A DNA stretch of 64,000 nt, from assembly GCF_038900055.1 (NCBI RefSeq), contig NZ_JBBMQM010000001.1, forward strand, positions 2,480,001-2,544,000, written 5' to 3'. The notes beneath the pieces are model-generated. The model was given only the letters and a program-made list of their open reading frames with translations, searched no databases and had not been told where the DNA came from. Of the stretch, positions 1-8,515 are shown in pieces. Source of the DNA: Henriciella sp. AS95 (GTDB lineage Bacteria; Pseudomonadota; Alphaproteobacteria; Caulobacterales; Hyphomonadaceae). The position numbers and the translations under genes are program-made. How positions within the stretch are numbered: the stretch's first letter is position 1; the number at the start of each line of letters is the position of its first letter.

Positions 1-60
1 TTATGCGAAGTCGATGACGTTTTTCTGACAGGCGCTGCAGACAGCAATGGAAGGAAAATG

Positions 61-136
61 TGGTGCCGGCACCAGGACTTGAACCCGGGACCCCCTGATT
101 ACAAATCAGGTGCTCTACCAGCTGAGCTATACCGGC
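61..136 (-). tRNA. tRNA-Thr (anticodon TGT)
   Basis: On the minus strand this is a 76-base cloverleaf. The acceptor stem GCCGGTA pairs with its 3' partner, the 3' CCA is encoded (bases 61-63), the D-arm is GCTCAGCTGGTAGAGC, the anticodon loop is TTTGTAA with TGT at its centre, and the T-arm contains GGTTCAAGTCC. The TGT anticodon reads ACA (threonine). No other tRNA lies next to it. Confidence 0.96.
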
Positions 137-278
137 CGACGTCTGCCCTTTAGTCTGTCAAAAGCGGCAGGGCAAGATTCCTTTGTAAGATCACCTGTTC
201 GCCACAAAGTTCAACTTTTTGGGCACCTTTTTGCCAAAGCTGCGTTGTTTCATCACTGTGCAAGAAGGAGCACTAGAG

Positions 279-734
279 ATGAAGAAGACGATTTTTGCTA
301 CTGCCACCGCCATGGCCTGCCTGGTCGCCCCTGCTTTCGCAGATGATGCGCTGCCAGCGCCGCCAACCGAACCCTATTACGCCCCTGAAGTGCGCACCTG
401 CGACACTGTCGAACTCGATGTCTATTTCGAGCCAGGCACTGCCGAGTTGACCAGCTTTGCCCGCGACGCCATTCGCGAAGTGCGTGAACAGATGTCAGGC
501 TGCGCCGTCCTCAATATCGACGCGACGTCGAAGGCTGGCGATGCAACCACCGAGGCGACGAAACTGTCGCTCGCTGAAGCCCGCCGCATGACCGTCATGA
601 GCGAACTTCGCGCACACGGCATCCAATCGGCCAAGACCAATCTGAAAACTGACGTGTCGGCTGAAGCCTCGAACGCCGTCATGGCGCGCGATGTGAAACT
701 CAAAATGGACACTGAAGTCGCCGTCGTCGGCTAG
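279..734 (+). CDS. Small periplasmic OmpA-like domain protein
   Basis: This 151-residue protein has a clear Sec signal peptide (residues 1-21, ending APAFA). The mature part resembles a divergent OmpA C-terminal (peptidoglycan-binding-like) fold: a beta strand with VYFEPGTAELT (about 48-58), a helix ARDAIREVREQ, a second strand, then a helix with SLAEARRMTVMSEL around 97-110 where OmpA proteins have the S-x-x-RA segment. Two cysteines (41 and 75) could form a disulphide. I chose ATG 279 rather than an in-frame start 60 bases upstream because AAGAAGGAG lies 8 bases before it and it begins the signal peptide exactly. The peptidoglycan-binding Asp/Arg pair is not clearly conserved, so binding is inference. 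Confidence 0.75.
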   Translation: MKKTIFATATAMACLVAPAFADDALPAPPTEPYYAPEVRTCDTVELDVYFEPGTAELTSFARDAIREVREQMSGCAVLNIDATSKAGDATTEATKLSLAEARRMTVMSELRAHGIQSAKTNLKTDVSAEASNAVMARDVKLKMDTEVAVVG

Positions 735-758
735 ACTTCTGCACAGTCCAGAGTTCCG

Positions 759-788
759 AACCCCGAACGGCTCATGCCATTCGGGGTT
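759..788 (+). terminator. Hairpin, possible terminator
   Basis: A perfect 9-bp inverted repeat, AACCCCGAA and TTCGGGGTT with a 12-base loop, starts 24 bases after the stop of the OmpA-like gene. It has no strong T-run after it, so termination may be weak or factor-assisted. Confidence 0.5.
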
Positions 789-853
789 CATTCATATTGA
801 TCGTGCATATTGAGGCTTAGTTTGCATGAAAGTCGCCACACGGGAGCATTGTC

Positions 854-1345
854 ATGTCCTTCACGCCTCCATTCAGCCGGACCGCATTTGTCCTAATTTT
901 GCTGGCAGCACCCGCCATGATGGCTGCGGCACAAGGCGACAAGCGAATTGAAACAAAAGACGAAGTGCAATTGGCAAAACCAGGCATGTCCAAAGTAGAG
1001 ACGGGAAAGACGTCGGCTATCGTTTCCGATCAGAGCAAGTTAGCCGATCCAGCCAAACGCACTCTCGTGACGCCCTCCCAAAAAGGGAAGCTGAAAACTC
1101 CCGACCAATCCAAACTAACAAAACCTGGCAAGAGCAATTTGGCCGTCACAGGCGGCAAAGTCACATTTGAGGATCAGACGGAGTTTAGCGAGTCGCGCTC
1201 TTCTCAAGGATTTTCCACGTCCGACCGATCCGTTTTGGCGACGGAAAACAGCCGCGTCGGTGTGACAGGCGGCGCGTTCAGTGCCTCCGATTCATCCGAG
1301 GTGTCGACCAGCGACCAGAGTACAATCGGCGTCGAGGACGAGTGA
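854..1345 (+). CDS. Secreted repetitive protein of unknown function
   Basis: I do not recognise this 163-residue protein. Residues 1-26 form a signal peptide ending AMMAAA. The mature chain has no cysteine or tryptophan, is rich in Ser, Thr, Lys and Asp, and carries an imperfect repeated motif D-[QRS]-[ST]-x-[LFVI] at residues 59, 84, 107, 125, 146 and 154, with a related DEVQL at 36. Two KLxxPxK segments (62-68, 87-93) and two VTGG turns (98-101, 137-140) add to the periodicity. The N-terminal half is basic and the C-terminal half acidic. This suggests an extended or beta-solenoid secreted protein, which is inference. ATG 854 has GGGAG about 8 bases upstream. It stands alone, followed by a terminator. 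Confidence 0.72.
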   Translation: MSFTPPFSRTAFVLILLAAPAMMAAAQGDKRIETKDEVQLAKPGMSKVETGKTSAIVSDQSKLADPAKRTLVTPSQKGKLKTPDQSKLTKPGKSNLAVTGGKVTFEDQTEFSESRSSQGFSTSDRSVLATENSRVGVTGGAFSASDSSEVSTSDQSTIGVEDE

Positions 1346-1436
1346 GGCGCTTGCGGCTGCGAGGATTGAAACTCCTGATTGCCTGAACGCTGCTAGCCCG
1401 TTTGATTTTCAAATTGCGGCGCAATGAGTTGGCCGC

Positions 1437-1456
1437 AGACCGCAGGGTCTTTTTTA
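1437..1456 (+). terminator. Rho-independent terminator
   Basis: The stem AGACC/GGTCT with a GCAG loop runs straight into a T-run. A second pairing of GCGGC with GCCGC just upstream may extend the structure. It would end transcription of the repetitive secreted protein gene and lies just before the end of the convergent DUF1761 gene. Confidence 0.6.
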
Positions 1457-1463
1457 TGCCTTT

Positions 1464-1925
1464 CTAGTCAAAGAATGACAGGACCGCGCAGCCGACCACA
1501 AAGGTGACGACCGTATGAGACGCGTCGACCAGGAATGCGGTAACTGAATGCCACGGCGAATAAACAAGCGCGTAGCCCATCAGCGGCACGCCAATCAGCA
1601 AGGATAGCCAGAGTCCGAACAGGACAGCCGTCTGCAATGATTTGATGCCTTTCTGCTTCATGTGCCAGCCTAGACCGAATGCCAGCACGATCGGAATCAC
1701 CATTCCCGCCAGCATCCAGGTGATATCCATCGGCATCTGCGTGTCTGTCCGCGCGCCCTCCGGCGTCATCCAAGTGACCGATTCCATGCCTTCGCCGAAA
1801 TACACACCGATGCCGTTCAAATACGGCTCGGCGAAGAGGAGCCCGTACCAAATGAAGCCGACAAAATAGATTGCGATGGCGGCGAGAAGCACTCCGAGCA
1901 GATTCACATTTGCAAGTCGTGGCAT
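1464..1925 (-). CDS. DUF1761 family membrane protein
   Basis: This is a 153-residue inner-membrane protein with four hydrophobic helices (about residues 7-29, 67-86, 97-119 and 127-150) and the N-terminal pattern of DUF1761 proteins: a small first helix with FVGFIWYGLLFAEPY, then a polar stretch before helix 2. The GFIWYGPLF-type segment is typical of the family, whose function is unknown. ATG 1925 is preceded by GGGGAGGAAACC, a good ribosome binding site. It is a single gene, divergent from metG with about 100 bases between them. Confidence 0.8.
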   Translation of the reverse strand: MPRLANVNLLGVLLAAIAIYFVGFIWYGLLFAEPYLNGIGVYFGEGMESVTWMTPEGARTDTQMPMDITWMLAGMVIPIVLAFGLGWHMKQKGIKSLQTAVLFGLWLSLLIGVPLMGYALVYSPWHSVTAFLVDASHTVVTFVVGCAVLSFFD

Positions 1926-2029
1926 GGTTTCCTCCCCTTGCCCGTTTCATTTTTAATTCGCCGCGCTATGAGTGGCCCCCAGCCCAGCGGGTGCGAGCAT
2001 GCCCGCAAAAGTAGAATTATGGAAGAGAC

Positions 2030-3772
2030 ATGACCGCCACTGGCAAACGCCGCATCCTCGTCACCTCAGCCCTCCCCTATATCAATGGGGTCAAGCATCT
2101 CGGCAATCTTGCTGGCTCGATGCTTCCGGCTGACGTGTATTCACGGTTCCAGCGGCTGCGTGGCCACGACGTACTTTACATCTGCGCCACGGATGAACAC
2201 GGCACACCCGCCGAACTCGCCGCGCAGGCGGCCGGCATTTCGGTTCGTGATTACTGCGACGAACAGCACGAAATTCAGAAAAAGGCCGGCGAAGGCTTTG
2301 AGCTTTCCTATGATCATTTCGGGCGCTCATCCGGCGAGGAGAATGCACGTCTGACGCAGCACTTCGCAAACGTCCTCGAAGCCAATGGCCTCATCGAGGA
2401 ACGGGTCATGGAGCAGGTCTATTCCATCGACGACGGCCGCTTCCTGCCAGACCGCTATGTCGAAGGCACCTGCCCACATTGTGACTATGAGAAGGCTCGC
2501 GGCGACCAGTGTGATAATTGCGGGCGCCTGCTGGACCCTGTGGAGCTGATCGATCCCTATTCGGCCGTATCCGGCTCGAAGAATGTAGAAGTGCGCGAGA
2601 CGCGCCATCTCTTCCTGCGCCAGTCAGAGATGCAAGAGACGATCCGCGACTGGGTGGAGGCCTCGACAGACTGGCCAGCGCTGGCGCGGAGTATTGCGCT
2701 GAAATGGCTGGATGAGGGCCTGCGCGACCGTGCCATCACACGTGACCTGTCATGGGGCGTGCCGGTCATCAATCCGGACGGATCGGTCCGGGACGGATTC
2801 GAGAACAAGGTCTTCTATGTCTGGTTCGACGCGCCGATCGAATATATCGGCGCGACTGAGGAATGGGCGAAGGCGAAAGGAAACCCGGACGCCTGGCGCT
2901 CCTGGTGGCGGACCGATGAGGGCGCCGACGAAGTCCAGTACGTCCAATTCATGGGCAAGGACAATGTCGCCTTTCATACAGTCGGATTCCCCGTCACGAT
3001 CATGGGCTCGAAGGAGCCATGGAAGCTCGTCGACCAGCTCAAGGCCTTCAACTGGGTCACCTGGTATGGCGGAAAGTTCTCTACCTCGAACAAGCGCGGC
3101 GTCTTCATGGACCAGGCGCTGGACCTGCTGCCCGCCGACTATTGGCGCTGGTACCTGATTGCGAATGCGCCGGAAGGCTCTGACGCGGCCTTCACCTGGG
3201 AAGGCTTCCAGTCATCCATCAACTCCGACCTTGCCAACGTTCTCGGCAATTTCGTGAACCGGATCACCAAATACTGCGCGTCCAAGTTTGATGGAAAAGT
3301 GCCTGCCGCTGGTGACACTGGCGAGGCCGAAGCCTGGATGGTATCAGAACTCGAAACCCGGCTGCCGCAGCTCGTTCAGCATTATGAAAATATGGACTTC
3401 CGCAAAGCAGCCGCGGAAACGCGCGCGATCTGGGCGGCGGGCAATGAATACCTCACCAAGGCCGAACCATGGGTGAAGTATAAGAACAATGTCGATGAGG
3501 CCGCAATCGGCGTACGAACTGGCCTTAACCTCGCGGCCCTCTTTGGCATCATCGCTCAGCCCATCATACCGGAAGCGGCGAAAATGATCCTCGATGCTTT
3601 GAACATTCCGGACGCCAATCGAACCATGACCGCCGAGGGCCTGAGCGACGTCCGGACGCTTCTGGATGCCCTGCCCCACGGCATGGACATCGCGCCGCCG
3701 GACGTGCTCTTCCGCAAAATCGAGGACGATCAGGTCGCCGAATGGACTGAGAAGTTCGGCGGGGAAGACTGA
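2030..3772 (+). CDS. metG: Methionyl-tRNA synthetase
   Basis: This 580-residue class I synthetase charges tRNA-Met. The HIGH signature is HLGN at residues 23-26, the zinc knuckle has one Cys set (C148-x2-C151 and C161-x2-C164), WFDAPIEYIG forms part of the core, and the position of KMSKS is occupied by KFSTSNKRG (349-357). An anticodon-binding helical domain follows, with no C-terminal tRNA-binding extension. The KFSTS variant and the overall sequence look like the MetRS type I remember from Streptomyces rather than the E. coli type. ATG 2030 follows GGAAGAGAC. It appears monocistronic. Confidence 0.97.
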   Translation: MTATGKRRILVTSALPYINGVKHLGNLAGSMLPADVYSRFQRLRGHDVLYICATDEHGTPAELAAQAAGISVRDYCDEQHEIQKKAGEGFELSYDHFGRSSGEENARLTQHFANVLEANGLIEERVMEQVYSIDDGRFLPDRYVEGTCPHCDYEKARGDQCDNCGRLLDPVELIDPYSAVSGSKNVEVRETRHLFLRQSEMQETIRDWVEASTDWPALARSIALKWLDEGLRDRAITRDLSWGVPVINPDGSVRDGFENKVFYVWFDAPIEYIGATEEWAKAKGNPDAWRSWWRTDEGADEVQYVQFMGKDNVAFHTVGFPVTIMGSKEPWKLVDQLKAFNWVTWYGGKFSTSNKRGVFMDQALDLLPADYWRWYLIANAPEGSDAAFTWEGFQSSINSDLANVLGNFVNRITKYCASKFDGKVPAAGDTGEAEAWMVSELETRLPQLVQHYENMDFRKAAAETRAIWAAGNEYLTKAEPWVKYKNNVDEAAIGVRTGLNLAALFGIIAQPIIPEAAKMILDALNIPDANRTMTAEGLSDVRTLLDALPHGMDIAPPDVLFRKIEDDQVAEWTEKFGGED

Positions 3773-3851
3773 ACCTGTTTTGACGGGTGTCGCAATGCCG
3801 ACACCAAATAGGAGTAATGCGACGGCGCTTCGGTGATCTGGAGACCGTGCC

Positions 3852-4484
3852 ATGACCTTACAAAACCGTGTCGATCCCTTTGGCGAGATTCATGCGTCGC
3901 CATCCAGGGGTCTTTTCACGGGCAATCGAGGTGGTTGCTTTCACCGCGAAGATCAGACGCTCAGACCCACCCGGTGGTCTAGCCGCCAGTGGATCATCTG
4001 TCTGCTTGAGTTCAAGGGACGCCGCCGCAAGCTGATGCAGCCCGGCCTCTACACGGAACTCTTCTTCATGGACGAGGCGACGGCGCTCGCGGCCGGACAC
4101 CGCCCATGCTTCGAATGCCGCAAGGGCGATGCGCTCGCCTTCCGTGGCGCGCTGATGTCTCGCAAAGTATTCGATGACACACCATCGGTGGGCGAGCTCG
4201 ACAGTCTGATCGCGGGTGAGATGCAGGCCAGAATACGACAAAAGCTGCCACTTATGCGTGGGCCGGCTCACGCCTTGCCGGATGGCGCCATGTTTGCGCA
4301 TGCCGGCCGCGCCTGGCTGAAGTGGCAAGACAAGGCGCTGGCATGGTCCTTTAATAGCTATGAAGCAGCAACCGACCTTCCATCAGCGCCCGTCGGGTAT
4401 CTGACTCCATCGGCCACACTGGAAGCCCTGAGGGGCGGCTACCTGCCGACCCTTCACCCAAGCTTCAATCAACTGGCCGCGTAA
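3852..4484 (+). CDS. Conserved hypothetical protein with an Ada-like HRPCxxCR motif
   Basis: The function of this 210-residue soluble protein is unknown. Near residues 19-27 is a GLFTGNRGG stretch, followed by a W-x2-RQW-I-CLLEFKGR segment and then YTELFFMDEATALAAGHRPCFECRK (about 66-90). The AAGHRPCFECR part resembles the Cys-pair segment of the Ada methyl-phosphotriester/zinc domain (FRPCxxCRP), but only one Cys pair is present and no helix-turn-helix follows. Proteins with this pattern recur in alphaproteobacteria as far as I recall. Its 3' end overlaps the convergent membrane-protein gene by 20 bases. Confidence 0.7.
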   Translation: MTLQNRVDPFGEIHASPSRGLFTGNRGGCFHREDQTLRPTRWSSRQWIICLLEFKGRRRKLMQPGLYTELFFMDEATALAAGHRPCFECRKGDALAFRGALMSRKVFDDTPSVGELDSLIAGEMQARIRQKLPLMRGPAHALPDGAMFAHAGRAWLKWQDKALAWSFNSYEAATDLPSAPVGYLTPSATLEALRGGYLPTLHPSFNQLAA

Positions 4485-5259
4485 CGATCAGCTCATTGAT
4501 CTTGCGCGTACGTTGCTTGGCAAACAGCACATTGTGCATATGCCAGACTTCGCCGTCACCGAGCGTCACTTCGATGTCTCCCGTCACGACCAGGCCTAGG
4601 ATCCGGTGACGCAGGAAATCGTCGGAGCGGTAACGGCAGCGCGCATTCGCGCCGCTCTCGGCCCGGTCTCCACTGCCCCAGAAGACGCGTTCGTGCAGCT
4701 GCCCCGGCACGACTTCCCAATAACGAACCTTGTCGAAGGCGAAGATCATGAGCGCCCATTGAAGGAAGATCAGAACCGCCGTGACGAGGTAGAACATGTT
4801 GCTCATGCGAATATCGAGCTGCGCTAAAAAGTCGGCAATCGGGCCGGACAGATTAGCAAAGGTCAGCAGAATAAATCCAATCAGAAGAATGAGACCGAAG
4901 ATAACGGAATTGGCTCCGCGCAACCGGACTGTGGTCGAAAAAATCACGAATGCCAGCGTGAAGACAAAGATCAGGCCCAGGACCTTCTGGTTCACCGGCT
5001 CGCCGACAAAACCGGTGGCCTGCAGGAAATAGAAGATGAAGCCCAATGACCAGATCGGCCACCAATAGAGGATTGGCGAATGGGTATAGACCTTCATTGG
5101 CTGCAGCAGGTTGCGATCGAGTGTTTCGCCCTTGCGCGGCTTTGGAGACTTCGCTGGTGAAGCGCTGATCGCCGGCCCTGTCGGTGGCGGAGGCGGCCCC
5201 TCAGGCGGAGGCAACGGTCCGCCAGGCGGCGGCGGGGATGGAGGTGTGGTGTCGCTCAT
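4465..5259 (-). CDS. Proline-rich membrane protein with a C-terminal PH-like segment
   Basis: This 264-residue protein begins with a cytoplasmic tail rich in proline and glycine (about residues 4-32, PPSPPPPGGPLPPP-like) and a short basic linker. Four predicted membrane helices follow (about 65-82, 90-110, 116-137, 154-173). The soluble C-terminus contains YWEVVPGQLHERVFWG and GDIEVTLGDGEVWHMHNVLF, a pattern like bacterial PH domains. I chose ATG 5259 because GGGAG precedes it by 6 bases; a GTG four codons upstream lies inside that site. The role is unknown; the proline tail suggests protein-protein contact. Confidence 0.7.
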   Translation of the reverse strand: MSDTTPPSPPPPGGPLPPPEGPPPPPTGPAISASPAKSPKPRKGETLDRNLLQPMKVYTHSPILYWWPIWSLGFIFYFLQATGFVGEPVNQKVLGLIFVFTLAFVIFSTTVRLRGANSVIFGLILLIGFILLTFANLSGPIADFLAQLDIRMSNMFYLVTAVLIFLQWALMIFAFDKVRYWEVVPGQLHERVFWGSGDRAESGANARCRYRSDDFLRHRILGLVVTGDIEVTLGDGEVWHMHNVLFAKQRTRKINELIVTRPVD

Positions 5260-5408
5260 GTCGTCTCCCACTGTTTGGGGCCTCTATCCGCGCATCTTAT
5301 CGCAGAGCCCCCTTGTGACAAACAATTCCTCGCCAGAATTCGCCCACTAGGCGAGCCGAACCAATTTGATAGGGTACTGCCAAAGCGTTCATCCGGAAGG
5401 ACACCCTC

Positions 5409-6773
5409 ATGAAAATCGCCCATCTCCTCGCCGCTTCCAGCATTGCCATCGCCTCATCGGTGACCGCCGCCAACGCCCAGGATTCAAATCCGGAACCGGG
5501 GACAGCGCTGCTGGACCTCTACACCTATTTTCACACGCACCCGGAACTCTCGTTCAAGGAACAGACCTCTTCGAAAATCCTCGCAGAAGAACTGCGCTCG
5601 CTCGGTTTCAGTGTGACGACGGGGCTTGGCGATGACTGGGTCCGTGAGAAATCCATGCGGGACGAAGGCGTGGTTCGCGACGGGGTCGGCGGCTACGGCG
5701 TTGTGGGCGTTTTCGAGAACGGCGATGGGCCGACAGTACTGATCCGCGCGGATATGGATGCCCTGCCCGTCCCCGAGCAGACCGGCCTGTCCTATGCGTC
5801 GGATGTCACCAGCACGACATGGACTGGCGTTGAGAGCCCCGTCATGCACGCCTGTGGGCACGATGTTCACATGACAAATTGGGTCGGAACGGCACGAAAA
5901 CTGATTGAAAACAAGGATGACTGGTCCGGCACGCTGGTGATGCTCGCGCAGCCCGCCGAGGAAATCGGGCTAGGCGCGAAAGCGATGATCGAGGACGGGC
6001 TTTATTCCGACTTTCCGGTGCCTGACTACAACCTTGCGCTTCATGTCTCGGCTTCCGCACCCGCTGGCACAGTCGCTTATTCGTCGGGCTTCGCGCTCGC
6101 CAACGTCGACAGCGTGGACATCCTGGTGAAGGGTGTTGGCGGGCATGGTGCGTATCCGCACACGACCAAAGACCCCATCCTCGTTGCCTCATCGATCGTC
6201 ACGGCGCTTCAATCACTCGTGGCTCGCAATGTCGATCCGCAAACACCTGCCGTCGTCACCGTTGGCTCATTCACTGCCGGAGCAAAGCACAACATCATCT
6301 CCGATCAGGCCGAACTCTTGCTCACCGTGCGCTCCTATGACGATGAAACGCGACAGCTCCTGCTTGATGGCATTGAACGCATCGCCAAAGGGCAAGCCGC
6401 CGCCTTTGGAGCGCCGGAACCGGAAATCCGCATCGATAGCGATTACACGCCATCGACCTACAATGACCCTGCCCTGACCGAGAAAGCGGTGGCCGCAATG
6501 TCCGCCGTTCTTGGTGAGGAGAATGTTGTGTCTGTCACGCCAGTCATGGGCGGCGAGGACTTCTCGCAATATGGCCGGACGACACAGGATGTGCCCGGAC
6601 TGATCTTCTGGCTGGGCGCGGTGGAGAAAGACAAATACGAGAAGGCGCAAGGCGCCCCCCTACCCCTGCCGTCCCTCCATTCGCCTTTCTTCGCTCCAGA
6701 CCCTGCCCCCACCATCGAAACTGGCGTCAGCGCGATGACGGCTGCAGCCATGTCGCTGTTCAACGACAGCTAG
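5409..6773 (+). CDS. Secreted M20 family amidohydrolase (AbgA/HipO-like)
   Basis: This 454-residue metallo-peptidase or N-acyl-amino-acid amidohydrolase is of the M20D type. A signal peptide (1-24, ending AANA) sends it to the periplasm. Visible family motifs are LxxYxxxHxHPELSFKE, IRADMDALPV, HACGHDVHM, QPAEEIGLGAKAMI, GVGGHGAYPH in the dimerisation domain and GGEDFSQYG near the end; these supply the two-metal site and catalytic Glu. Length matches the family plus signal peptide. The substrate cannot be told from sequence; acylated or amide-linked amino acids are usual. Its stop lies 2 bases from that of the convergent hydrolase. Confidence 0.9.
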   Translation: MKIAHLLAASSIAIASSVTAANAQDSNPEPGTALLDLYTYFHTHPELSFKEQTSSKILAEELRSLGFSVTTGLGDDWVREKSMRDEGVVRDGVGGYGVVGVFENGDGPTVLIRADMDALPVPEQTGLSYASDVTSTTWTGVESPVMHACGHDVHMTNWVGTARKLIENKDDWSGTLVMLAQPAEEIGLGAKAMIEDGLYSDFPVPDYNLALHVSASAPAGTVAYSSGFALANVDSVDILVKGVGGHGAYPHTTKDPILVASSIVTALQSLVARNVDPQTPAVVTVGSFTAGAKHNIISDQAELLLTVRSYDDETRQLLLDGIERIAKGQAAAFGAPEPEIRIDSDYTPSTYNDPALTEKAVAAMSAVLGEENVVSVTPVMGGEDFSQYGRTTQDVPGLIFWLGAVEKDKYEKAQGAPLPLPSLHSPFFAPDPAPTIETGVSAMTAAAMSLFNDS

Positions 6774-6775
6774 CC

Positions 6776-7741
6776 TTACAGGCGGGCGAGCCAGTCGATC
6801 AGGAGCGCGTTGACCTCATCTGGACATTCCTGCTGGGTCCAATGCCCGCAGCCGTCCAGCATGTAGGCGCCACGCAGGTCTGACAGGTAGCGTTTCATGG
6901 TCTCGACCATGTCGAACGGCGCCATCTTGAGCACGAGGTCTTTTGTCCCGCCAATGAAGAGCGACGGCTGATGGATCACCTGGTCGCCGCTGGCACGAAG
7001 ATAGGCATTGTCACGGTGAGAATTGCGGTAGCGGTTCAGTGGTCCGCGAAAACCGGACTCTCGGAACTGTGAGGCATAGTATTCGACGTCATCCTCATCG
7101 AGCCAGGGAAGTGGCATGTCAGGTTCTGGCAGCCGATGCAGCAGGGTATCATTGAACTTCTTGTCTGTCGGCCAGGTGCCGTCCGGCGCGTCGCCCGAGA
7201 TGGCATAATAGAAGCGGCGGATCGTGGCAGCAGGATCGGCTTCCAGCTCAGCTTCCGCGACGCCTTCCTCCTGGAAATAAAGCTGATAGAAAAACAGGTC
7301 GCGACCCCTGAAGAACTCGCGGGCCGCATCCAGCTGAACAATCTCACCCTGAGGCATGTAAGGAACCGACAGTCCGGCTACGGCCTTGAACTGGTCTGGA
7401 TGAAGCAGGGCCGAATTCCACGCGATCGGCGCGCCCCAATCATGGCCTACGACGACGGCAGGTCCATCGGGCTGCAAAGCACGAGCAACGGCCGCGACAT
7501 CGCTCGCAATCGACTGCATGTCATAGGCTTCGACTGGCTCTGGCTTGTCAGAACCGCCATAGCCCCGCACATCCATCGCTGCGGCGGTGAAGCCTGCCGC
7601 TGACAGGGCTTTCATCTGGTGACGCCAGGAATACCAGCTCTCTGGAAAACCGTGAACGAACAGAACAAGCGGCCCATCTCCTTCGACGGCGACGCGAATA
7701 TTGATGCCATCAGCGTCGACGTTCCGGAATTGATGGGCCAT
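6776..7741 (-). CDS. Alpha/beta hydrolase, epoxide-hydrolase type
   Basis: This 321-residue alpha/beta-fold hydrolase has the HGFPESWYSWR oxyanion-hole motif (30-40), GHDWGAPIAW with nucleophile Asp101, a cap region, and a catalytic His in GCGHWTQQE near the C-terminus. Aspartate in place of serine at the nucleophile elbow, together with HGFPE, fits soluble epoxide hydrolases, which open epoxides to diols, rather than esterases. A fluoroacetate-type haloacid dehalogenase is a less likely alternative. No signal peptide is present. It lies 9 bases after the Tic22-like gene on the same strand and may be cotranscribed with it. Confidence 0.85.
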   Translation of the reverse strand: MAHQFRNVDADGINIRVAVEGDGPLVLFVHGFPESWYSWRHQMKALSAAGFTAAAMDVRGYGGSDKPEPVEAYDMQSIASDVAAVARALQPDGPAVVVGHDWGAPIAWNSALLHPDQFKAVAGLSVPYMPQGEIVQLDAAREFFRGRDLFFYQLYFQEEGVAEAELEADPAATIRRFYYAISGDAPDGTWPTDKKFNDTLLHRLPEPDMPLPWLDEDDVEYYASQFRESGFRGPLNRYRNSHRDNAYLRASGDQVIHQPSLFIGGTKDLVLKMAPFDMVETMKRYLSDLRGAYMLDGCGHWTQQECPDEVNALLIDWLARL

Positions 7742-7750
7742 TGTCTATCC

Positions 7751-8446
7751 TTATCCGTCGCCTGAACGCGCTGCCTTCGCTTTGGCCTCGATCATGGCCA
7801 CGGTTTCAGGGTGCGTAAACACCCGGTAATGCGACTCCGACTCCACGGTCGATATTTGTCGCAGGACAGCTGCCAGCTCGATCGGCACGATCTCAATCGT
7901 CGATTCATCAATGCCCTCATCAGCCAGCTTCTTGGCCAGTTGCGTTGCATTCTGGTAGCTCGGCAGGATCGGCGTCACATCACCAGTCGGCGTCTTCATC
8001 ATCGTTTCCTTGCCGTCGGTCGTGACGAAGAAGACTGGCGCAACGAATTCCACCCCTTCAGGCCCGACCTCCTTGGCCTTGGCGACTTCAGCCGCACTCG
8101 CCTCAAACACCACAGGACCTGCCCAACTATTCATGATGGCTGCGAGCGGCACGACATCAACCGACATCGTTTCGCCTTCAAGCGCCGCCTGGGCTTTCTC
8201 GGCGGCTGCTGGTTCAAGAAATGTTACGACGGCGGCCTGGCCCGAACCATTGCCGACAGATGCAATGCCGCCTCCATCGTCGCGCAATATCGCAACGTGA
8301 AATCCGGCCAGCGCTTCGGACATCGCGGCTGGCGCGAGGGGTTTCTCACTGGCAGTCTTGGGAGTGGCCGCGCCATTCTGGGCGGTCGCAACCGGACCGA
8401 CTGCGACCATCGCCGCAACGGCCAAAGCTGAAACGGTCAGTCTCAT
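7751..8446 (-). CDS. Periplasmic Tic22-like protein
   Basis: This 231-residue protein has a signal peptide (1-22, ending VATA). The mature part alternates strand and helix, and the segment FVAPVFFVTTDGKE followed by ILPSYQNATQLAKKLADE resembles Tic22-like proteins, in which two related 'control value / payload' units each carry such a V-P-V-F-F strand. In cyanobacteria and plastids Tic22 is a chaperone-like transport factor; proteobacterial members are uncharacterised to my knowledge. No cysteine is present. The family call is from pattern only. Confidence 0.55.
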   Translation of the reverse strand: MRLTVSALAVAAMVAVGPVATAQNGAATPKTASEKPLAPAAMSEALAGFHVAILRDDGGGIASVGNGSGQAAVVTFLEPAAAEKAQAALEGETMSVDVVPLAAIMNSWAGPVVFEASAAEVAKAKEVGPEGVEFVAPVFFVTTDGKETMMKTPTGDVTPILPSYQNATQLAKKLADEGIDESTIEIVPIELAAVLRQISTVESESHYRVFTHPETVAMIEAKAKAARSGDG

Positions 8447-8515
8447 TGGGGTATCCTTCTGGGTAACACCGGTATCAGGCTATGAAGCCTGACCCGGTAT
8501 TACAAGGAATCGCCC

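Noticed and set aside
1..60. Open minus-strand frame ending TAA at position 1, between the window edge and the tRNA.
   Set aside because: It is only 20 codons long, has no start, and would have to begin within the tRNA gene. It is chance.
3786..3805. Hairpin GGTGTCG/CGACACC after metG as a terminator.
   Set aside because: The stem is good but no T-run follows on either strand, so I did not list it as a terminator.
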